A program made the translations under genes and the position numbers. The notes under the pieces are model-generated. The model saw nothing but the letters and a program-made list of their open reading frames with translations, was not told where the DNA came from and did not search any database. Source: Candidatus Gastranaerophilales bacterium (GTDB lineage Bacteria > Cyanobacteriota > Vampirovibrionia > Gastranaerophilales > Gastranaerophilaceae). From it: a DNA stretch of 54,169 bases. The stretch is taken from positions 1-54,169 of the forward strand of contig CALUYO010000011.1 of the NCBI GenBank assembly GCA_944325005.1, read 5' to 3'. Below are positions 35,193 through 42,944 of the stretch, piece by piece; the first letter of the stretch is position 1; each line of letters starts with the position of its first letter.

Positions 35193-35262
35193 CAAAAAGA
35201 TTCGAACTTTTTGAAGCGTACCGCTTTACTTTTTGTGTTTGTTGAAGTAAAGTGGCAGCGCA
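35193..35262 (-). repeat. Hairpin-rich, tRNA-like segment R3 downstream of prepilin 2
   Basis: Minus strand: GCG-C-TGCC, then hairpin CTTTACTT/AAGTAAAG, then GGTACGC, which can close an outer stem with GCGCTGCC; then CAAAAAG-TTCGAAT-CTTTTTG, which has the form of a tRNA T arm. No anticodon arm or acceptor is present. Similar hairpin plus GGTA(G)CG arrangements occur beside the tRNA-Pro genes. Confidence 0.4.
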
Positions 35263-35271
35263 TAATCTTAT

Positions 35272-35934
35272 TTATTTAGCATACAATACAGCTCTTGCTG
35301 CCGGTGAATTAGGTAGAATTGTCTGGTCATAGAATACTACCGGATAAACATCTGTAGGATTTGTGCTCTGGCAAACGTTAGCGCCAGTGCCTGCCGGAGT
35401 ACCACTATCACATTTGATGATTTTATTTGGTGCTTTTATCCCGTTTACGTCAATAAAACCATAGCATGGTTTATTGCCTCCAAGTGTGTCATCTTTAGTA
35501 CAATTTTTAGAATTTGCGGGGAAGGTAAACATAATCCCATCATTAAAGAATAATGTTGTATTGCCGGTTGTAATTGTAAGGTCTGCGGCATCATTAGTTT
35601 TACCAGTTGTATTGGTGGCTTTATAAGCTGTTTTCCCGTCTGCCATCAGTACGTTGGCAGCTGTAGTTTCTTTTCTGACAACGTTCATACGGTTTTCCAG
35701 CATACTTGTTAAATTGTAAGTACTACCGTCTAAGTCAGCAAAGTTGTAGTCGTCTAAAGCAACGTTAAGTGTAACAGCTTGAGACAAAGCAGATAATGCT
35801 TTTTTGTAAGCGGCTTTGTACTGAGCACCCTGAGTTGAATTCATCAATGTCGGCATAGTCATTGCGGCAACTACCCCGATAATACCTAATGTAATTAACA
35901 CTTCCGCAAGTGTGAAACCATAGCGTTTTGTCAT
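35272..35934 (-). CDS. Type II/IV prepilin, paralogue 2
   Basis: 220 aa. Signal MTKRYG then FTLAEVLITLGIIGVVAAMT; GAAAGGTG ribosome site. Nearly identical to the prepilin at 34245 at both ends, with a diverged centre (~residues 80-140) that includes TTAANVLMADGKTAYKA and different Cys spacing (NCTKDD versus ECSKDD). The tandem arrangement, identical leader elements and terminators after each indicate duplication followed by divergence of the exposed part. Each gene has its own promoter, so relative amounts can differ. Confidence 0.92.
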   Translation of the reverse strand: MTKRYGFTLAEVLITLGIIGVVAAMTMPTLMNSTQGAQYKAAYKKALSALSQAVTLNVALDDYNFADLDGSTYNLTSMLENRMNVVRKETTAANVLMADGKTAYKATNTTGKTNDAADLTITTGNTTLFFNDGIMFTFPANSKNCTKDDTLGGNKPCYGFIDVNGIKAPNKIIKCDSGTPAGTGANVCQSTNPTDVYPVVFYDQTILPNSPAARAVLYAK

Positions 35935-36048
35935 AATCTTTTCACCTTTCTTTTTTAGATTTACTCTCTATAAAACTACTCTATGTTATTGTTCAAGTTC
36001 TGTATATGCATAAATCATACTTTTTATAAAACTAATAGTTATACACTT

Positions 36049-36077
36049 ATTTTAAATTATTTTTAAGTGATTGTCAA
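36049..36077 (-). promoter_or_regulatory. Promoter of prepilin 2
   Basis: Minus strand perfect TTGACA (36072-36077), 17-nt spacer, TAAAAT (36049-36054); leader about 108 nt with the shared TTATGCATAT element at 36004-36013. Confidence 0.7.
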
Positions 36078-36166
36078 GGGGTATAAAGTGTTTATTACGT
36101 AATTTAAATTAAAAAACGTGTTATTATCACTTATTTTTAAGGCTAAATCAGAGTATTATTATATAT

Positions 36167-36493
36167 ATGGATAATAAAAAATTATTGGGTAAGAGAATTA
36201 AAGAAATAAGAAAATTTAAAGGTTTAACTCAGGAGCAATTGTCAGAAATGATTGATATTGAAACTTCATCATTGTCAGGGATTGAATCCGGCAGGTTTTA
36301 TCCGTCTTTGCATGTACTTGAAAAAATTGCTTCTGTATTTGATGTTGAACTTATTGAGTTTTTCAAATTTTCTTCCGTAAATTTTCCTGAAAATCTTGAT
36401 GAAGAAATAATAAATATAATAGAAAAGTTAGATAAAAATAATAAACGTCTTATATATAAGTTATTGATGGCGGCATTTGTTACCATAGGTTGA
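36167..36493 (+). CDS. XRE-family transcriptional regulator
   Basis: 108 aa. N-terminal helix-turn-helix of the Cro/CI type: GKRIKEIRKFKGLTQEQLSE, then SSLSGIESGRFYPSLHVLEK and IASVFDVELIEFF. C-terminal ~40 residues form a helical tail, probably for dimerisation. TATTAT lies 7 nt before the ATG with no Shine-Dalgarno, so the message may be leaderless. Located between the prepilin pair (divergent) and malQ (76 nt downstream, same strand); targets cannot be deduced. Confidence 0.88.
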   Translation: MDNKKLLGKRIKEIRKFKGLTQEQLSEMIDIETSSLSGIESGRFYPSLHVLEKIASVFDVELIEFFKFSSVNFPENLDEEIINIIEKLDKNNKRLIYKLLMAAFVTIG

Positions 36494-36569
36494 AAAAAAA
36501 AATCACTCATGATATCATCACTTTACGGGGTGTCCGTAATCTTTGTGTATCAGATAAGAAGGGGTAAAT

Positions 36570-38456
36570 ATGAACTGTACTTTAGAAACAAAATCAAATG
36601 TTTTAACAGATGATGCTAAAAAAACTATCAGAAAAGCTCTTAAAGTTTTAGGTAAAAAGAATCTGGCTTTTATAATGCATAACGGCAGTTTCCCGTCAGC
36701 TCCCGAGCAGAATACAGGGTTCGGAAGCATTAATACTGACGGTGGTAAAGACTTTATTGAATACGCATCAGGCTTGTTTGATGCAATTCAGCTCGGACCT
36801 GCCGGAAAAACTAAATCTTGTGATTCTTCTCCTTATACCGGAACTATATTTTCAGGAAATCCTCTGTTTATCAACCTGAAAGAGCTAACTACAAAAAACT
36901 GGGGGAATATTCTTTCGGAAAATACTTATAACGAAATCGTAAATGATAATCCAAATAAAAATATTAATAAAACTGCTTATTCTTACGCTTATAAAAGATA
37001 TAACGAAGCTTTGCAGGAAAGCTGGAATAACTTTAAAGCAAATCCGGTAAAAAAACTTGAAAAAGAATTTGAACATTTTAAGCGTGAAAATGCTTTCTGG
37101 CTCGATAAAGACAGTCTGTATGAGGCTTTATCTGTAGAGCATGGTAACGACTACTGGCCTTTATGGACATCAGAAACCGATAAAAATCTATTTAATCCTC
37201 AATCTATAGAAGAAAAGATGCAGTTCGCGGACAGAATAAAAGAGATTGAATCTAAATATGCGGATGAAATTGAACTTTATAAATTTACTCAGTTTGTAAT
37301 AAGCAAACAGAATGAGGAAACAAGAAAGTTTGCTGAAAAATTTGATATAAAAATGATTGCTGACAGACAGGTCGCATTCTCTGACCGCGATACATGGGCT
37401 TATCAGTCTTTATTCTTAAAAGGATGGTGTCTTGGTTGCCCTCCGGATTATTTTTCAAAAGACGGTCAGGCATGGGGCTTCCCTGTTATGGACCCTGACA
37501 GAATGTATAATGCTGACGGTTCACTTGATGAAGGCGGACAATTACTGAAAAATTTATACAAAAAAATGTTTAGAGAAAACCCCGGCGGTGTAAGAATTGA
37601 CCATATTGTCGGACTTATTGACCCTTGGGTCTATAAACAGGGGAAAAAACCTAAAATTGAAGAAGGAGCAGGAAGGTTATATTCTTCTCCCGAACATAAA
37701 GAACTTTCTAAATACGCTATTGCAAAGTTAGAAGATCTGGATATGGAACTCACTGCAGATAAAGAAAAAAGAGTTAAAACTTTATCTAAAAAACAGATTA
37801 AAGATTACGGCAGACTTATTGAAAAAATTGTTATTGCGGCTGCAAAAGAGGAAGGTCTGGATAAAGATGCAATTGTATGTGAAGATCTTGGAACTTTGAC
37901 AAACCCTGTTGCTGCCGTAATGAAAGAATATGGCTTGCAGGGTATGAAACTTACCCAGTTTGTAGAAGCTGATAAGCCAAAAGACCCTTACAGATGCTGT
38001 AACATAGATAAAAAATGCTGGGCTATGGTCGGTACACATGATAATGAACCTATAAAAATGTGGGCTGATCAAAATATTCATACACATGTCGGCTATCTTC
38101 ATGCTAAAAATCTTGTAGATGACCTGTTTGCCGAAGCTGAAAATAAAGATGATATTATAGTTCATCTAACAGATGATGCGGAATTTCTGGCTCAGACAAA
38201 ACTTGTTGAGTTATTTGCATCTAAGGCTGAAAATATTCAGATTTTCTTTACTGATTATTTCAATGTCTATGACGTTTACAACAGACCCGGAACTTCAGGA
38301 GATGAAAACTGGAGCTTAAGGCTTCCGGATAATTACAAAGAACTTCATGCAATCAATCTTGCAAATATACTTAAACTTGCAATAATTGCAAGAGGACATG
38401 AATTTGCAGAGAAAAATCAAAAATTGATAGATAAGCTTGATGAACTTCAAAAATAA
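36570..38456 (+). CDS. malQ: 4-alpha-glucanotransferase (amylomaltase), GH77
   Basis: 628 aa, GAAGGGG before the ATG. GH77 hallmarks: SSPYTGTIFSGNPLFINL, WAYQSLFLKGWCLGCPPDYF with the usual substrate loop and GQAWGFPVMDP, nucleophile Asp in GVRIDHIVGLIDPW, acid/base Glu in CEDLGTLT, and GTHDNEP. Slightly longer than E. coli-free bacterial forms because of an insertion between ~130 and 200. Transfers alpha-1,4-glucan chains during maltodextrin or glycogen use. Overlaps no gene; the TPR/NHL gene begins 16 nt after its stop. Confidence 0.94.
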   Translation: MNCTLETKSNVLTDDAKKTIRKALKVLGKKNLAFIMHNGSFPSAPEQNTGFGSINTDGGKDFIEYASGLFDAIQLGPAGKTKSCDSSPYTGTIFSGNPLFINLKELTTKNWGNILSENTYNEIVNDNPNKNINKTAYSYAYKRYNEALQESWNNFKANPVKKLEKEFEHFKRENAFWLDKDSLYEALSVEHGNDYWPLWTSETDKNLFNPQSIEEKMQFADRIKEIESKYADEIELYKFTQFVISKQNEETRKFAEKFDIKMIADRQVAFSDRDTWAYQSLFLKGWCLGCPPDYFSKDGQAWGFPVMDPDRMYNADGSLDEGGQLLKNLYKKMFRENPGGVRIDHIVGLIDPWVYKQGKKPKIEEGAGRLYSSPEHKELSKYAIAKLEDLDMELTADKEKRVKTLSKKQIKDYGRLIEKIVIAAAKEEGLDKDAIVCEDLGTLTNPVAAVMKEYGLQGMKLTQFVEADKPKDPYRCCNIDKKCWAMVGTHDNEPIKMWADQNIHTHVGYLHAKNLVDDLFAEAENKDDIIVHLTDDAEFLAQTKLVELFASKAENIQIFFTDYFNVYDVYNRPGTSGDENWSLRLPDNYKELHAINLANILKLAIIARGHEFAEKNQKLIDKLDELQK

Positions 38457-38472
38457 ATTACCGGAGATATTA

Positions 38473-39330
38473 ATGAAGAAACTTTTAGTAACATTATGTT
38501 TATTGGCTAATACGGGTTTTGCACTTTGTGCAGAACCTGTAGTGCCCTATGAACCGCCTACAGAGGCAAAACTGGAATATAATCAGGGTGTTGATTATTA
38601 TAAAATCGGGCAGTATGACCGTGCAATGGCTTCTTTCAGGCAGGCTATAAATATTGATCCTAATTATATAGATGCATATTATAATCTAGGATCAATTCTG
38701 GAGTATTTAAAACAGGATGAAGCGGCTCTTGCTGTGTTTAAACAAATTATTGTAAGAAAACCTGATGATTATGAATCAGTATACAAAGCTGCAAATCTTA
38801 GCAATAAATTGGGACAGCCTGATAAAGCAAAGACTTATTTATCTTTAATCCCTGCAGAAAGCAGTGTTTACACAAGGGCGCAGCAGCTTGCATCATCATT
38901 AAACACTGACATGCAAACTATAAAAGCAGATGAAACGCAGGCACAACAGGCTGATAAACCGAAAATTGAACAGACAAACGGAATGTATAATAATATTGCA
39001 AGTCCGACCGGTATTACTACGGATGCGGCAGGAAATCTTTATGTGGCCTGTTTCTCTGATAATATGATTTATAAAATTACTCCTGACGGGAAAAGAATAG
39101 TTTTTATCAAAGACGCAAAAATTAACGGACCTATCGGAATGGTTAGTGATGCATCAGGTAATATCTATGTTTCAAATTACAATAATAACAATGTTGTTAA
39201 AATTACTCCGACAGGAACAGTTTCCGTTCTTATTTCCAATATACAAAAACCTTACGGAGTGCATATAAAAGGAGATTTGCTTTTTGTGTCATCTCAGGGA
39301 TCAAATTCAGTGCTGCGATATAAGCTTTAA
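38473..39330 (+). CDS. Secreted TPR plus NHL-repeat protein
   Basis: 285 aa from ATG 38473, which has CGGAG upstream; an in-frame ATG at 38437 would overlap malQ. Signal peptide MKKLLVTLCLLANTGFALCA. TPR units at ~30-110 (NQGVDYYKIGQYDRAMASFR, IDAYYNLGSILEYL). From ~165 to the end three NHL-type beta-propeller strands sets (GITTDAAGNLYVACFSDNMI, GMVSDASGNIYVSNYNNNNV). Three NHL blades alone cannot close a propeller, so it may oligomerise. Role probably in periplasmic protein contact. Stop abuts the convergent permease gene stop. Confidence 0.83.
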   Translation: MKKLLVTLCLLANTGFALCAEPVVPYEPPTEAKLEYNQGVDYYKIGQYDRAMASFRQAINIDPNYIDAYYNLGSILEYLKQDEAALAVFKQIIVRKPDDYESVYKAANLSNKLGQPDKAKTYLSLIPAESSVYTRAQQLASSLNTDMQTIKADETQAQQADKPKIEQTNGMYNNIASPTGITTDAAGNLYVACFSDNMIYKITPDGKRIVFIKDAKINGPIGMVSDASGNIYVSNYNNNNVVKITPTGTVSVLISNIQKPYGVHIKGDLLFVSSQGSNSVLRYKL

Positions 39331-40155
39331 TTATTCTTTAACGCCGCCCTGTAAAATATCAGATATAAAGTATTTTTTGCCGGCAAGAAATACTCCGATA
39401 ACGGGTATGGTGCATATTACTGAACAGGCTAAAAGGTTTCCCCAGAGAGTTAATTCTCTAAAGCTTCCCTTGTAGATTGCAAGTCCTACAGGAAGGGTTC
39501 TCATGCTTTCGCTGTTTGTAACTATCAAAGGCCACATAAAGCTGTTCCATGTTGTTACAAATGTAAATATTGCTAGTGTTGCAACTGTTGGCAATGCAAG
39601 CGGTAATGCAATTCTAAAAAATGTTTGAAATAAATTACATCCGTCAATTTTTGCTGATTCTTCAAGATCTTTTGGCAGACCCAGAAAGTACTGTCTCATT
39701 AAAAATATTCCGAAACCTCCGAATAATGCCGGAAGAATTAATGCTTGATAAGTGTCTATCAGGTGAAGTTCCCTCATTAAAAAGAAAAGCGGAATTATAT
39801 TAACCTGAGGCGGAATTAGCATTGTTATTAATATAATTAAAAACAATGCATTTTTATACTTAAAATCCATCCTTGCAAAAGCATAACCGGCTAAAGCTGC
39901 AAAAATTACCTGCCCTATTGTTGTTATTGATGCGACTAAAAGGCTGTTGAAAAAATAAAGCCCCATAGGGATTTCTGTGAAAACATTTTTATAATTTTCT
40001 AAAGTTAAATTCGGATGAAAAATCCTTCCGGCATGAGAAAAAATTTCATTATTATCAACGAATGATAAATTAACCATTGCAAAAAATGGATATAACATAC
40101 TTACTGCAATTAAAATAAGTGTCAGATATCCTAAAAATATTCTAAATTTTTTCAT
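39331..40155 (-). CDS. Carbohydrate ABC transporter permease, MalG type
   Basis: 274 aa, six predicted membrane helices. EAA loop that docks the ATPase: DLEESAKIDGCNLFQTFFRIALP. N-terminal LIAVSMLYPFFAMVNLSF and C-terminal ISDILQGGVKE are typical of the MalG/UgpE/LacG group. Such permeases act as heterodimers with a MalF-type partner plus a binding protein; neither is adjacent. The MsmX-type ATPase at 13003-14001 could energise it. Upstream region (40156-40254) holds only the prepilin promoter area, so the gene appears to be transcribed alone. Confidence 0.93.
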   Translation of the reverse strand: MKKFRIFLGYLTLILIAVSMLYPFFAMVNLSFVDNNEIFSHAGRIFHPNLTLENYKNVFTEIPMGLYFFNSLLVASITTIGQVIFAALAGYAFARMDFKYKNALFLIILITMLIPPQVNIIPLFFLMRELHLIDTYQALILPALFGGFGIFLMRQYFLGLPKDLEESAKIDGCNLFQTFFRIALPLALPTVATLAIFTFVTTWNSFMWPLIVTNSESMRTLPVGLAIYKGSFRELTLWGNLLACSVICTIPVIGVFLAGKKYFISDILQGGVKE

Positions 40156-40254
40156 AAGTCTATTATAACAGAATTATAAAAATTTTTATTTTTATATAGT
40201 AATTGGGAAATAAGTATGTTAAAATAAGATAGAAATAGATAGGAGCAAAATTAC

Positions 40255-40979
40255 ATGAAAAAATGTTTAGATTTACATAAGTCGGGGGGGGGGCAAATTT
40301 AAGCTCCTGTAATGGTTTTACACTTGCCGAGGTTTTAATAACTCTTGGAATTATTGGAATTGTTGCAGCTTTAACAATGCCATCTCTTATCGCAAAACAT
40401 TATCGTAAGGTTATGGAAACTAAATTCAAGAAATCATATTCTATTCTCCAACAGGCCTTATATTCTATTGATCCTAATATTTATGCGACTTTATCAAGTT
40501 CTGCCGGAGACGCTGATACTGAATTTTTTACTGATTTATACAATAAATATAATGTGGTAAATGATAAAAATGTGAGAGATTTATATAAGAGAAATAACTT
40601 AATTGTTATTAAAACTTATACAAAAAAATCCGGAGATATGAACCAGTGCGCACAGTTACCAACACGAATAGCGTATGATGGCTCTGCTATAGGCGGGATG
40701 TATAATTGTTCCGGAAATTGGATAGTTATTGATACAAATGGACCGAAACAAGCCCCAAATGCACTCGGACACGATATTTTTTATTTTAGCCTTTCTGAAG
40801 AAGGAAAATTAATTCCTGTTGGTTCAAGTGAATATACGCATTGGGAAATGAAACAAAATTCTACATATTGTTCAAAAAATTCTGATAATATTAGGAATGG
40901 TGCTTCTTGTGCATATTTTGCAGTTGCAAATATCTGCCCTGATGATAGCTCAAAAACATATTGGGAATGTTTGCCTTAA
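40255..40979 (+). CDS. Type II/IV prepilin, out of frame at a G10 tract (candidate phase-variable gene)
   Basis: AGGAG lies 9 nt before ATG 40255. That frame runs MKKCLDLHKSGGGQI and stops at 40300, right after ten consecutive G (40284-40293). In the next frame the prepilin continues: SSCNG then FTLAEVLITLGIIGIVAAL and ~200 further residues to the stop at 40979. The downstream frame has a stop (TAA 40278) just before the G run and no start of its own before the signal. Adding one G (11) or removing two (8) joins the ribosome site, leader and prepilin. A start at the internal ATG 40377 would lose the signal. Globular domain with Cys residues and WIVIDTNGPKQAPNALGHDI. Confidence 0.85.
40284..40293 (+). 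repeat. Homopolymer of ten G in an AT-rich coding start
   Basis: Run of exactly ten G, followed by C, within the leader of a prepilin gene. Long G tracts are typical slipped-strand sites of contingency genes. It is also a place where sequencing or assembly can miscount. Confidence 0.9.
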
Positions 40980-41110
40980 ATTACAAAATATAATAAAGCG
41001 AACATAACACATAGTGAAAGTGAACTTAAAACGAACCATGTATGCATTACGGGGTGCTGGTAATCCCAGATTTCTTTTAATGTAGTTGCAGCATTTTCTA
41101 TTGTTTGCAT
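40976..41110 (-). CDS. Small single-pass membrane protein, 44 aa
   Basis: ATG at 41110 with GGAG 7-8 nt upstream. Soluble amphipathic N-terminus MQTIENAATTLKEIWDYQHP, then one membrane helix WFVLSSLSLCVMFALLYFVI to the end. Its stop overlaps the prepilin stop by a few bases on the other strand. Short length, good ribosome site and clean helix argue for a real gene. Function unknown; could stabilise a membrane complex. Confidence 0.6.
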   Translation of the reverse strand: MQTIENAATTLKEIWDYQHPVMHTWFVLSSLSLCVMFALLYFVI

Positions 41111-41189
41111 CTTTCTTCTCCAATAAACATATAAAATCTTTTATATATATATCTTATTCATTAATCATTTTTGGGCATCACCTAAACGG

Positions 41190-41218
41190 TTGATTATTTC
41201 TATTCTTTAGGATAATAT
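41190..41218 (+). promoter_or_regulatory. Promoter set against the U32 gene start (leaderless)
   Basis: TTGATT (41190-41195), 17-nt spacer, TAATAT (41213-41218), 6 nt to ATG 41225; an alternative -10 is GATAAT at 41211-41216. No Shine-Dalgarno. Confidence 0.45.
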
Positions 41219-41224
41219 ACACTT

Positions 41225-42475
41225 ATGCAGGATGTAGAACTATTAATGCCCGCGGGCAATTTGGAAAAATTAGAATATGCTGTACGTTACGGTGCAGATG
41301 CGGTTTACCTCGGAGTTGTTGATTTCAGCCTTAGAGCAATGCGAAAAGGCAGCCTGATTACTATGGATAATTTGAAACAGGCCGTTGATCTGGCTCATTC
41401 ACTCGGGGCTAAAGCTTATGTCACAATTAATATTTTTGCTTTTAATAACGATATAAAACAGCTTGAGGCTTGTTTAGACAGGTTTAAGGATGCAAATCCT
41501 GATGCATTTATTATAAGTGATTATGGAATTTTAAACTTAATAAAACATAATATACCTGATGTCCCGCTTCATATAAGTACACAAACAAATACATTGAATT
41601 ATGAAAGTGTTAAATTCTGGCGTGATTTAGGGGCGTCGCGTGTAATTCTTGCAAGAGAACTTCCTATTGCTGATATTGCGGAAATAAGAAAAGCGGTGCC
41701 TGATATTGAGCTTGAATGTTTTGTTCACGGTGCTCAATGTGTTTCTTTTTCAGGAAGATGTCTTTTAAGTGACTATTTTTCAAAAGGAGAAAGAAAAGCA
41801 AATCACGGGAACTGTTCACAGCCTTGCAGATGGAGTTATAAACTTGTTGAAGAAACCCGTCCCGGAGAATATCTTGAAATTAATCAGGATGACAGAGGCT
41901 CTCACATTTTAAGCCCTAAAGATTTATGCCTTGTGAAACAGCTTCCACAATTAATAGATGCGGGAATTGATTCATTTAAAGTTGAAGGCAGAACAAAGAG
42001 TCTTTATTATGTTTCTGCCGTTGCAAAAGCTTATAGACAGGCGATTGATGAAATATTGAAAAATCCTTCCGCTGATATGGAAAAATATTTTCTTGAACTT
42101 CAAAAAGTCGGAAATCGCGGTTATACGACTGGGTTTGCACTCGGAGATAATGACGGGGAAAGTTACAGTTATGATATTTCAAAGGGGTTAGCCGGAGCCG
42201 ATTTTTTGTGTGAATTTCAAACAAACGGTGTAGATGCGGTGTCTGGTGATTATTATTTCGTAAAAATTAAAAACAAAATGCTGCTCGGGGACGAAGTTGA
42301 AATAATTACTCCGGACGAGCAATTTACAGCAATAATAGAAAGTATTAAAAATGAAGATGGCGAAGATTTGCGGCTTGGAAATACAAATGACGATGTTTAC
42401 GTAAAATTTTCAAAATCTCCCAAAAATTATAAATATGCATTAGTAAGGACAGTGGGTATAAAAAATGTTTATTAA
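41225..42475 (+). CDS. U32 family protein, TrhP/YegQ-like
   Basis: 416 aa. Begins with the family signature LLMPAGNLEKLEYAVRYGAD then AVYLG. Iron-sulfur type Cys cluster: CFVHGAQCVSFSGRCLLSDYF and GNCSQPCRW. DSFKVEGRTKSLYYV is also typical. Relatives hydroxylate U34 of tRNAs (TrhP/YegQ, TrhO-independent route) or are annotated collagenase-like peptidases; RNA modification is the more likely role here. Overlaps the HAD gene by 11 nt, so cotranscribed. Confidence 0.92.
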   Translation: MQDVELLMPAGNLEKLEYAVRYGADAVYLGVVDFSLRAMRKGSLITMDNLKQAVDLAHSLGAKAYVTINIFAFNNDIKQLEACLDRFKDANPDAFIISDYGILNLIKHNIPDVPLHISTQTNTLNYESVKFWRDLGASRVILARELPIADIAEIRKAVPDIELECFVHGAQCVSFSGRCLLSDYFSKGERKANHGNCSQPCRWSYKLVEETRPGEYLEINQDDRGSHILSPKDLCLVKQLPQLIDAGIDSFKVEGRTKSLYYVSAVAKAYRQAIDEILKNPSADMEKYFLELQKVGNRGYTTGFALGDNDGESYSYDISKGLAGADFLCEFQTNGVDAVSGDYYFVKIKNKMLLGDEVEIITPDEQFTAIIESIKNEDGEDLRLGNTNDDVYVKFSKSPKNYKYALVRTVGIKNVY

Positions 42476-42944
42476 ACCGGATTACAACTTGAAAAGTATT
42501 TATGATATTGATCTTGAAGATTTGAAATCTCAGGGGATAAAGGCTTTGTTATTTGATTTGGATAGTACTTTAATGGGGTCAAGAACCGGTTGTTATAGTC
42601 CTGAGACTCTTGATTGGCTAGATGAAGTCAAAAAAGATTTTTTTGTAGGTGTTGTTTCAAATAATAATAATCCTGCTTATATGGCAAAAGTTCTTGCGTG
42701 TTCTGATTTTCCTGTTGTGTTTGAAGCGCATAAGCCTGATACTAAAGTCGCTGAGAAGTTTATGCAGCAATATTCTCTAAAACCGGAAACAACCTGTTTT
42801 GTCGGTGATAGACCGCTTACAGATGTAATGTGCGGGAAAAATCTTGGCTGTAAAACAATTCTCGTAGATTCAATCACTGCAGATATCGAAAAGCCTGTTG
42901 TCCGTTTTGCACGGTGGCTTGAAAGATGCAGTGTTAAGCATTAG
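42465..42944 (+). CDS. YqeG-family HAD IIIA phosphatase
   Basis: 159 aa, usual length. HAD motif I in LLFDLDSTLMGS (nucleophile and general-acid Asp), motif II in GVVSNNN, Lys in KPDTKVAEKF, motif IV FVGDRPLTDVMCG. Matches the YqeG branch, which dephosphorylates phosphatidylglycerophosphate in cyanobacteria and plants (PGP phosphatase), so a lipid role is plausible here. Overlaps the end of the U32 gene and the end of the convergent antiporter gene. Confidence 0.88.
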   Translation: MFIKPDYNLKSIYDIDLEDLKSQGIKALLFDLDSTLMGSRTGCYSPETLDWLDEVKKDFFVGVVSNNNNPAYMAKVLACSDFPVVFEAHKPDTKVAEKFMQQYSLKPETTCFVGDRPLTDVMCGKNLGCKTILVDSITADIEKPVVRFARWLERCSVKH

